Assembly (NCBI GenBank): GCA_023664325.1
Contig: JAMPFS010000034.1
Location: 1 to 35,469 of the forward strand
Reading direction: 5' to 3'
DNA length: 35,469 nucleotides
DNA from: Clostridium sp.
GTDB taxonomy: Bacteria; Bacillota; Clostridia; Lachnospirales; Lachnospiraceae
A program made the translations under genes and the position numbers. Under the pieces are notes generated by a model, which was given only the letters and a program-made list of their open reading frames with translations, ran no database searches and was not told the origin of the DNA. How positions within the stretch are numbered: the stretch's first letter is position 1; the number at the start of each line of letters is the position of its first letter. Of the stretch, positions 24,184 through 30,825 are shown piece by piece.

Positions 24184-25101
24184 CTATGCCTCTAGCCCAA
24201 GCATCGTCATAATCAATGCCATTCTCACATATTTGCCATTTAACGCCTGACGGAAATAGCAGGCACGGGGATCATCATCCACCTCCACTGCGATTTCATT
24301 TACCCGCGGCAGCGGATGCAGAATACTCAAATCTTCCTTCGCTTTCTTTAGCTTTTGCGCATCTAAAATATATGTATCTTTTAACCGGATATAATCCGCC
24401 TCATTAAAGAAGCGTTCCTTCTGCACTCTTGTCATGTAAAGAATATCCAGGCGGTCAATCACCTCATCAATGGTACGCGCCTGCTCATATTCCAGTCCTT
24501 TTTTCCGAAAAACTTCCTCCCTTAAATATTCCGGTATCTCCAATTCCTCCGGAGAAATCATTACAAAATGAATGTTATGATATCTGGATAACGCTTTTAT
24601 CAGGGAATGGACGGTTCTGCCAAACTTTAAATCCCCGCAAAAACCAATCGTAATATCGTCAAACCTCCCTTTTTCCCTGCGAATCGTAAGTAAATCCGTC
24701 AACGTCTGGGTCGGATGGTTGTGGCCTCCATCTCCTGCATTAATAATCGGCGCATCGGACTTCAAGGATGCCAGATAAGGCGCGCCTTCCTTTGGATGCC
24801 GCATTGCAATAATATCCGCATAGCAGGATACAACCCTCACCGTATCTCCTACACTCTCCCCCTTCGCAGAAGACGAAGAATCGGCAGAAGAAAAACCAAG
24901 TACATTCCCTCCTAACTCCATCATCGCTGCTTCAAAACTTAAACGGGTTCTTGTACTCGGTTCAAAAAATAAGGTTGCCAGCTTCCTGCCCTCACAAACC
25001 TTAGAATATTTTTCTTTGTTGGCAATGATATCATCTGCCAAATCTAACAGCTTATCAATCTCCTCCACCGACAAATCCATCGGGTCAATCAAATGCTTCA
25101 T
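24184..25101 (-). CDS. pyrB: Aspartate carbamoyltransferase catalytic subunit
   Basis: A 305-residue enzyme forming carbamoyl-aspartate from carbamoyl phosphate and aspartate in pyrimidine synthesis. The carbamoyl-phosphate motif FFEPSTRTRLSFE, the HPTQ motif (HNHPTQTLTD) and the aspartate-binding HPLPR motif are all intact. AAGGAG precedes the ATG at 25101. It is followed by pyrI and preceded by a small membrane-protein gene 37 bp upstream, probably in one transcript with fapA. No uracil-responsive attenuator is apparent in the short gap. Confidence 0.97.
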   Translation of the reverse strand: MKHLIDPMDLSVEEIDKLLDLADDIIANKEKYSKVCEGRKLATLFFEPSTRTRLSFEAAMMELGGNVLGFSSADSSSSAKGESVGDTVRVVSCYADIIAMRHPKEGAPYLASLKSDAPIINAGDGGHNHPTQTLTDLLTIRREKGRFDDITIGFCGDLKFGRTVHSLIKALSRYHNIHFVMISPEELEIPEYLREEVFRKKGLEYEQARTIDEVIDRLDILYMTRVQKERFFNEADYIRLKDTYILDAQKLKKAKEDLSILHPLPRVNEIAVEVDDDPRACYFRQALNGKYVRMALIMTMLGLEA

Positions 25102-25138
25102 GCCTGTTCTCCTTCCTCGCCGTCATACTGCTGCATGC

Positions 25139-25642
25139 TCAATCTATATCCTGCAAATCCGCATGCTCCGGACTTTCCAACCGCCTGATTTTGACGCCAT
25201 TCTCTGCAAAATACTGCTCTATCTGTCTCCTGTCATCCTTAGAACACCTCAATGCATAACGCTTGCGGTTTGCGTATACCTGCACCTCAATTGTACTAAT
25301 CTCATCATTTACAATATGGTAATTCTCCATCTCCTCCCATCTCAAAAAGGTGGTGCCGACAAAAATTCCCAGAGGCGCAACCCCGCTTTGTATCCTGCTG
25401 TTAAAAAATATGAGTAGTACAAACGCAGCAAGCGCAGGTAAAAACCGATAACTGTGAAAATACAACATGACTGCCACCAAAAGCAGCGCCACATTCACAT
25501 AAACAATCTCCAATGTTCCAATCTGTCTTCCGTAACGGCTTTCGACTGTTATCTCCTTCTGCTTATCAATTGTAGAAAATGCAATCAACGCTGCCATAAA
25601 GAAGCCAAAAAACAAAATAATGGCAAGACCGTTGAGCCACAT
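25139..25642 (-). CDS. Membrane protein of unknown function
   Basis: About 167 residues. Three hydrophobic segments lie at roughly 4-22, 48-62 and 68-82. A soluble C-terminal part begins after RIQSGVAPLGIFVG and contains FLRWEEMENYHI and IEVQVYANRKRYALR, the look of small bacterial proteins with a membrane-attached beta domain (DUF5673-like; not certain). The start is either the ATG at 25642 (GAAGG 5 nt upstream) or the TTG at 25654. It sits between fapA (28 bp or less) and pyrB (37 bp) in one direction, so it is probably co-transcribed. I do not recognise a function. Confidence 0.65.
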   Translation of the reverse strand: MWLNGLAIILFFGFFMAALIAFSTIDKQKEITVESRYGRQIGTLEIVYVNVALLLVAVMLYFHSYRFLPALAAFVLLIFFNSRIQSGVAPLGIFVGTTFLRWEEMENYHIVNDEISTIEVQVYANRKRYALRCSKDDRRQIEQYFAENGVKIRRLESPEHADLQDID

Positions 25643-25670
25643 ATCAACCTTCAAATTCTCTCACTCCAGC

Positions 25671-27053
25671 CTAATATAACAAAGATGCCTCAATGTTGCC
25701 ATCCTTGATTGAAAACTTAACATGCTTATAGGATTCCCGCAATCTTATGGACATTCCCGCAATCCCTATCCTGCATCCCGGCCAAATTGCTTTTTGTACA
25801 ATAATCTGCGCATCCTTCCCGCTGTTAATCAGGGCAGTAACCGCAGCCTTTTCGTCCTGTAACTGCCTGTACTCTGTTGACTTGAGTACCTTTGCCTGAA
25901 TAATCTTCTTCCGCCGTTCCACAATATCCTCCGAAAAATCTTTGGACTGTTTTTCCAGCGCTTTTAATGCCCTTGACAAAAGTTTCAACTGTTCCTCCAT
26001 CGCATCAATCAGGGAATCCAGTTCCTTGCTCCGCTCAATTGTCTTTTGCAACACACCGGCAGAAAGCACGGTATTCACTTCCATATCATTACCGGCAGTC
26101 ACCAGCTCAATCCCCCGGATCGCATGTATGGAGCCTCCTAATACAGTGGAATCCTTGCCTTCCACGATTACCTTGCCCTCTGCGGTCAGATCTGAATTCA
26201 GGACAGTGCGCACGGTAATATCACCTTTTGCCTCTGCATGGCTGTTTTCAAAAAATTTACAGAAAATACTGCCGCCTGCAATCAGCTTTCCGGAGAATTT
26301 ACCCTGCATTCCCTGCTGTATAACAATATCCTTACCGGCTGTTATCGTACAATTCCCCACATGCCCTTTTATCTCAACGTTGCCACTTGCCTCAATCAAC
26401 ATTCCGGAACGCACATCTCCCCTGACATATACATCTCCATCAAAATTGATGTTGCCGGCATTTGTATCAAGATCTCCTTTAATCTCTAAGGAATTGGTAA
26501 TGTAGATTCCTTTTTCCGTCAACTCCACCTTGCCGTGAAGCAGGGAATAGTATTTGCCATCCTCTACCCGGAATCCTTTCCCTCTAAGCGGCGGCTGTTC
26601 CTTGCCCCTCGTTGGAGTACGCATCTCATTCCCCACCGTATATCCATATATTCCAAAAGTTGCCGGCACATACTCTGCCAGTAAATCTCCCTCATCCACA
26701 AATGTATACTCGGTAGTATGGACATACTCCACAGAACCGTCCTCCAATATGGAAGGCCCACTGACATTCTCCGGATTCGTGACATGGTAAATGAAATAAC
26801 CGTCCTTCCCTTTCTCCGGTGTTTTTCCAACCGCTATCTCCGTAGACACATCATAGAGTTCATGTTCAATCATTTCCTGTATGGCTGAATCCATAATTCC
26901 GGTCTTCACATCCTGTCCACGAAGCCAGTCTTTTAAATCCCCGACTGTAAATTCCTGTCCGCTGTCATCCAGGTGCAGCTGAAGTTTTGCTGACATTTTC
27001 TCTTCTCCTACGGATACTTCAGGAATACAGCGTTTTGTTCGTAATTCTTCCAT
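25671..27053 (-). CDS. FapA/DUF342-family polymer-like beta-helix protein
   Basis: A 460-residue cytoplasmic protein. The N-terminal domain (about 20-160) shows YGYTVGNEMRTP and GKEQPPLRGKGF, typical of the DUF342 N-domain. A right-handed beta-helix follows (about 175-330), seen as Gly/Val-rich short turns (GDLDTNAGNINFDGDVYV, VRGDVRSGMLIEASGNVEI). Then come a Lys/Glu-rich coiled coil (about 335-400) and a small C-terminal beta domain. In Vibrio FapA takes part in polar flagellar assembly; the Firmicute version's role is not settled. It is shorter than many family members. ATG at 27053 is preceded by AAGGAGG. It leads a probable operon with the membrane protein, pyrB and pyrI. Confidence 0.85.
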   Translation of the reverse strand: MEELRTKRCIPEVSVGEEKMSAKLQLHLDDSGQEFTVGDLKDWLRGQDVKTGIMDSAIQEMIEHELYDVSTEIAVGKTPEKGKDGYFIYHVTNPENVSGPSILEDGSVEYVHTTEYTFVDEGDLLAEYVPATFGIYGYTVGNEMRTPTRGKEQPPLRGKGFRVEDGKYYSLLHGKVELTEKGIYITNSLEIKGDLDTNAGNINFDGDVYVRGDVRSGMLIEASGNVEIKGHVGNCTITAGKDIVIQQGMQGKFSGKLIAGGSIFCKFFENSHAEAKGDITVRTVLNSDLTAEGKVIVEGKDSTVLGGSIHAIRGIELVTAGNDMEVNTVLSAGVLQKTIERSKELDSLIDAMEEQLKLLSRALKALEKQSKDFSEDIVERRKKIIQAKVLKSTEYRQLQDEKAAVTALINSGKDAQIIVQKAIWPGCRIGIAGMSIRLRESYKHVKFSIKDGNIEASLLY

Positions 27054-27170
27054 AGCTGCGCCTCCTTTTTACCATCATATCTCTAACAAAAACACAATAA
27101 ATCATTCCATATGTTTTTATTATATAACAGATTATTCCTTTTTACCACGATTTTCTAACAAACATTTCAT

Positions 27171-27215
27171 AAAAAATGCGTATAGCTCCCATTTTTAACA
27201 GGAAACTATACGCAT
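27171..27215 (-). terminator. Rho-independent terminator of the carbamoyltransferase gene
   Basis: A perfect 10-bp inverted repeat CTATACGCAT (27206-27215) / ATGCGTATAG (27176-27185) with a 20-nt loop, followed on the minus strand by a T-tract (27171-27176), about 45 bp past the stop codon. Confidence 0.85.
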
Positions 27216-27261
27216 TCCATTCTCTTTATCCACATCCAATTCATTCATTGATTGGCTGAAA

Positions 27262-28191
27262 TCACTTTAACAATGTCACCATGACAGCTTTCTCGGCGTG
27301 ACGGCGGTTCTCTGCCTGATCCAAAATAAATTCAAGGTTGTCATCCACAACTTCCTGGCTGATCTCATAGCCAACATGCATCGGCATATCATGCATAACC
27401 TTTGCCTTACTTCCTGCAAGAAACTCTTTATTAATCTGATATGGCATCATCTTAGCAAGTGTCTCTTCTTTCTGCTGCCGGTAATCAGGATTATTGAAAA
27501 ATTCCATATCTACCCATGTATCCGTGTAAAGCACGTCCATTTCCGATACATACTTCTTTGCCTCCTCCATCGGCATTGCGGGATCAAGCTCTATGTAATG
27601 ACCGGTGGCTTTTGCCTTTTCATAAAAATCTTCCTCCACTGCCGTATCATTTACAAGCGGTGTCAGCCCATAAAGAGTACCCTCACCCATCTTTGCAAAA
27701 AATTCTACCAATGAATTAAATACATTATTCTTTGCGCCAATGTACAGCAGCTTTACATTCAAACTGCCAAAATGCTCCTTCAAGGTTAAGGCATCTGCCA
27801 AAATCTGGCATGGATGATAGGTCGAATCACATCCATTAATAAATGGCACCGTTGAGTTTTTGTCAAACAGCTCTACCGTCTCATTCTTAATCAGGCGCGC
27901 CATAATAATATCTACATTTCTTCCCACATATTTAATCTCAGAAACCGTCTCCCCTAACACAAAATTGGAATTTTCCCAAAGCTGGTTATAACAGGTTCCG
28001 CCAAGCTCGGTCATGCCGGTCGAAAAAGAAAGAAATGTTCTTGTCGATGTCTTCTCAAATAATGTATAAAGCTTTTTTCCCTTGAGTGTCTCCGCATATT
28101 GGGCAGGATTCTTCTTCATATCATAAGCCAGATCCAAAATATCTGTCAGTTCTTCTTTGGTAAAGTTACTAAAATTAACCATGTTCTTCAT
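27262..28191 (-). CDS. Ornithine-carbamoyltransferase-family protein with altered substrate motifs
   Basis: A 309-residue member of the aspartate/ornithine carbamoyltransferase fold. The carbamoyl-phosphate region is FEKTSTRTFLSF: S49-T50-R51-T52 are kept, but the Arg that ends STRTR is Phe (F53). HPCQ (126-129) is normal. The second-substrate motifs differ: the ornithine loop WxSMG is W226-V-D-M-E-F, and HCLP is HDMP (267-270), so the usual Cys is Asp. Carbamoyl transfer is likely, but ornithine as acceptor is doubtful. It has its own promoter and terminator and no arginine, citrulline or carbamate-kinase genes beside it. ATG at 28191 follows AAAGAGGG. Automated pipelines would probably call it argF. 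Alternatives are an N-acyl-ornithine, putrescine or YgeW-like enzyme. Confidence 0.85.
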   Translation of the reverse strand: MKNMVNFSNFTKEELTDILDLAYDMKKNPAQYAETLKGKKLYTLFEKTSTRTFLSFSTGMTELGGTCYNQLWENSNFVLGETVSEIKYVGRNVDIIMARLIKNETVELFDKNSTVPFINGCDSTYHPCQILADALTLKEHFGSLNVKLLYIGAKNNVFNSLVEFFAKMGEGTLYGLTPLVNDTAVEEDFYEKAKATGHYIELDPAMPMEEAKKYVSEMDVLYTDTWVDMEFFNNPDYRQQKEETLAKMMPYQINKEFLAGSKAKVMHDMPMHVGYEISQEVVDDNLEFILDQAENRRHAEKAVMVTLLK

Positions 28192-28243
28192 CTTATGTAT
28201 CCCTCTTTCTTTATTCCATTCTATACATATGAAACAGATTTTA

Positions 28244-28273
28244 ATTATACCTCTACTATGTATAAAAATGCAA
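28244..28273 (-). promoter_or_regulatory. Sigma-A-type promoter of the carbamoyltransferase gene
   Basis: On the minus strand: -35 TTGCAT (28268-28273), 18-bp spacer, -10 TATAAT (28244-28249). The leader to the start codon is about 50 nt. It lies 20 bp after the end of the MerR-type gene, so the carbamoyltransferase is a separate unit. Confidence 0.65.
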
Positions 28274-28293
28274 CTATTTCCTTGATATTTTTC

Positions 28294-29010
28294 TTAAATC
28301 TCCTCTTTACTGTCGGCTTCTTCCTGCACATTGTCAACGCTTTCCGCCTCCATGCTGGGCTGTTTTACCTGCACCGTCTTGCGTTTGATACGTTTCTGCT
28401 TGCGCTTGTCGATCGGACGCATACTGGTAGCGGCAGCTTCTGCCCTTGCGCGCTGAATTTCCCTCAACGTCTGGTCAAGCTTTCTGTAACGCTCCTCCGC
28501 TCTTTCTTCCTGCTCCTTTGTCATTCCCTGCATCTGTGTGACAACTGCATTGGCTGCATGTTCACCGGCAGTTTTGCCAATCAGTTCATTATTTTCCTTA
28601 ATGGCATTGGCAAGTACTCTGGTCATAATCTGCTGGAACTGCTCCATTTTTTCTTCACTGGTCGTCATAGTATGCTGTTTGACCGGAACAATTGTCTCCT
28701 CGACATGCGCTTGTAACGGTTCATCCTCTGCCACAACACGAATCACATCCGGCTTGGAATCATTTGTACCATCCGTCATCTGCTGTCTGCGCTTGTCCAG
28801 GTAGTTGCGAATCGCTCTTAACTGAAGTCCTCTTTCTTTCAAATCCTTCACTTTTGAAAGTATCCCAATATCCTTCTCTGTGTAGTATCTGTGTCCCATC
28901 GCATTGCGGTGGATGTCCATCTTCAGTTCCTCTTCCCAGTAACGCAGTACATGGGATTCTACACCTACCCTGGCTGCTGCCTCCTTAATCAGATAATACT
29001 CCTGACTCAT
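28294..29010 (-). CDS. MerR-family DNA-binding protein
   Basis: A 238-residue protein. The N-terminal MerR winged helix is clear (YYLIKEAAARVGVESHVLRYWEEEL, then HRYYTEKDIGILSKVKDLKERG, residues 5-65). The remainder is long, charged and helical (about 110-200, with KEQEERAEERYRKLDQTLREI) and ends in a basic patch (DKRKQKRIKRK) and an acidic tail. There are no effector-binding Cys or hydrophobic pockets. The layout recalls RacA-like or phage-type MerR proteins with coiled-coil tails rather than metal sensors. GGAGG precedes the ATG. Target and signal are unknown. Confidence 0.8.
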   Translation of the reverse strand: MSQEYYLIKEAAARVGVESHVLRYWEEELKMDIHRNAMGHRYYTEKDIGILSKVKDLKERGLQLRAIRNYLDKRRQQMTDGTNDSKPDVIRVVAEDEPLQAHVEETIVPVKQHTMTTSEEKMEQFQQIMTRVLANAIKENNELIGKTAGEHAANAVVTQMQGMTKEQEERAEERYRKLDQTLREIQRARAEAAATSMRPIDKRKQKRIKRKTVQVKQPSMEAESVDNVQEEADSKEEI

Positions 29011-29145
29011 GTCCTGTCCTCCTATCTCGCTGAAAGTCTAACATTCATTATAAATAGAAGTTTCCCAAAATGACAGAGGGTATCACCTGAAAAAAACTGA
29101 TTGTATTTTGCACAAGTCGACATGCTGCACGGATATTGACTTCCG

Positions 29146-30570
29146 TCATTCCGCCTCCGGGCTTGTTTCCTCCCTTGCCACCAGTTTACACCGACCCTTT
29201 TTATCTGCCTTGTAAACCGCATCCTGATAAGTAAATCTCTTATTCTTAACCAAATAGCCCTTTGCATCAAAATAGTACTTATACTTTCCAATCTTGACGA
29301 GCTTGTTTTCAGACCGTATACCATTTTTGTCAACATAGTAAGTCTTTTTCTTTACGGTAATCCATTTTTTCTTCTGAATCACGCCACTGCTGTTACAATA
29401 ATAATATTTCTTTCCTACCTTCTTAAAACCTTTTGAACGCTTTCCCTTTGCATTGAAATAGTACTTCTTAGAACCAATCTTAACGATTTCACTCTTAGCA
29501 ACTGCGCCATCCTTTTTCACATAGACCAGCGTACTTCCTTTATAAAGCCACTGGCTTTTCAATGCACAGCCGGTACTTCCTATATAGTAATTCTCTCCCT
29601 CAAAAGTGATCCATTTTTTCTTTTGCAGCACGCCCTTGCTGTTGAAATAGTAATAGTCATTCTTAATCTTAACAAGCCCCGTCACTCGATAACCCTTACT
29701 ATCCACATAATATTTTTTCTTACTGATCGTCAGCCACTTTTTCTTTTGCAGCTTATCCTTTTTATAGTATTGGTAATGCTTGCCATCCGCTGTTTTCTTC
29801 CAGCCTGTAAATGGCGTCTTTTGCTCCGTTGTCGGCTGCTCGGTCGTTGGCTGTTCCGTCGTTCCGGCAGAACCACCTGCTTCTGTACTGCCTTCACCGG
29901 CATCTATGACAGAGGTATAATTGGCAGCATGCTCATAATATAACACTGTGTAATCTGAGCTTCCCAAATCAATCACCCGATCCCAGCCAATCTTGCAGGC
30001 GCCGCCAAAATTCGCCTCTCCAATCGTAATCTGGTTACCGGATTTTCCGATGACAAATACCGAGTGTCCCGTTGTGTATTCCTTTGCACAGGAATACCGG
30101 ACAATATCACCGACCTGAATGGCAGCTATCTGGGCTGCTGTGGGATTTGCTACAGTCGTCCACGTCGTATCGCCAAACACCCCGTAGGCAAGGCGGTTTG
30201 CAAAACCCATGCACTGAGTGGCAGACCAATGCCCTCCACCCGCAAAATGATTGCAGGTGCAGCCATTTGTGCCATTAACATGGTCTACACCATTTGTCTT
30301 ATGCAAACCGCAGGGAGTTGATGTGTACCCGTCTGAATTATCCATACTCATTCCTGCATGGTTCCAGTATTGCCCATTCGGAAACTGCGCCTTCAATTCT
30401 GTTACTTTCGTCTGGAAATCAATCTGGGCTGCATTTACCGGAATCGGACAAAAGCCAAAAAGAGCAAGCGCCACCAACAGACAGATGTGGCATATTTTCA
30501 CCGCTGCATTTCTTATTCCATGCCCCCATACAAAAGCTGCCGGACCACCATTTTCTTCTTTCGTGTACAC
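29146..30570 (-). CDS. Secreted CHAP-like cysteine hydrolase with choline-binding-like repeats
   Basis: About 474 residues. A signal peptide (ICHICLLVALALFGFCPI ... VNAA) leads to a papain-like domain (about 45-215), with a probable catalytic Cys in WSATQCMGFANRLAYG and His in TTGHSVFVIG, the order seen in CHAP/amidase_5 wall hydrolases. A TEQPTTEQ linker follows, then about nine aromatic repeats of the form KKKWITxxxKxYYVDxxG and GKKYYYxxSG, like the cell-wall/choline-binding repeats of Clostridia. It is likely a secreted murein hydrolase or toxin-like enzyme bound to the envelope. The start is GTG at 30570 with AAGGAGG 8 nt upstream; an ATG at 30591 precedes that site. The leader is element 30600-30810. 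Confidence 0.82.
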   Translation of the reverse strand: MYTKEENGGPAAFVWGHGIRNAAVKICHICLLVALALFGFCPIPVNAAQIDFQTKVTELKAQFPNGQYWNHAGMSMDNSDGYTSTPCGLHKTNGVDHVNGTNGCTCNHFAGGGHWSATQCMGFANRLAYGVFGDTTWTTVANPTAAQIAAIQVGDIVRYSCAKEYTTGHSVFVIGKSGNQITIGEANFGGACKIGWDRVIDLGSSDYTVLYYEHAANYTSVIDAGEGSTEAGGSAGTTEQPTTEQPTTEQKTPFTGWKKTADGKHYQYYKKDKLQKKKWLTISKKKYYVDSKGYRVTGLVKIKNDYYYFNSKGVLQKKKWITFEGENYYIGSTGCALKSQWLYKGSTLVYVKKDGAVAKSEIVKIGSKKYYFNAKGKRSKGFKKVGKKYYYCNSSGVIQKKKWITVKKKTYYVDKNGIRSENKLVKIGKYKYYFDAKGYLVKNKRFTYQDAVYKADKKGRCKLVAREETSPEAE

Positions 30571-30599
30571 TCTTTGTTCCTCCTTTTGCATATTTCATA

Positions 30600-30810
30600 T
30601 CTTGGTAATTGCAGAATGCCTTGTTTTCAAAATCTAGTTGTGCAAAATAGATAATATCATAAATAAGGTGCTTTGGAGCCGCCAGTGGTTAGCGAGGTTT
30701 TTTCGAGCTTATCACTGCTGCGAGCGACAAGCAGCGCAAGCGTACCTGTGTTGATATTGTCTATTTTGTACAACGGAAGTTCGCAAAAACAAAGTTTCGC
30801 AATTACCTAA
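30600..30810. repeat. Inverted-repeat mobile element (MITE-like), full copy 3
   Basis: A 211-bp relative of 3236-3450 in the same orientation. GGTAATTGC at the left end and GCAATTACC at the right form the termini. The subterminal TTGTGCAAAATAGA / TCTATTTTGTACAA pair and the core GAGCGACAAGCAGCGCAAGC are retained. The central hairpin has a different sequence but still pairs (CAGTG / CACTG, AGC / GCT). TTTCAT lies just before the left end (30593-30598) and just after the right end (30811-30816), consistent with a target-site duplication. The uvrA stop begins 15 bp to the right. Confidence 0.78.
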
Positions 30811-30825
30811 TTTCATGTCAGGCTG

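Noticed and set aside
29500..29815. Periodic repeats that at first looked like a CRISPR array or tandem DNA repeat
   Set aside because: The repetition is at protein level (aromatic KKKW...YYVD units of the secreted protein) with diverged DNA; there are no identical direct repeats with unique spacers.
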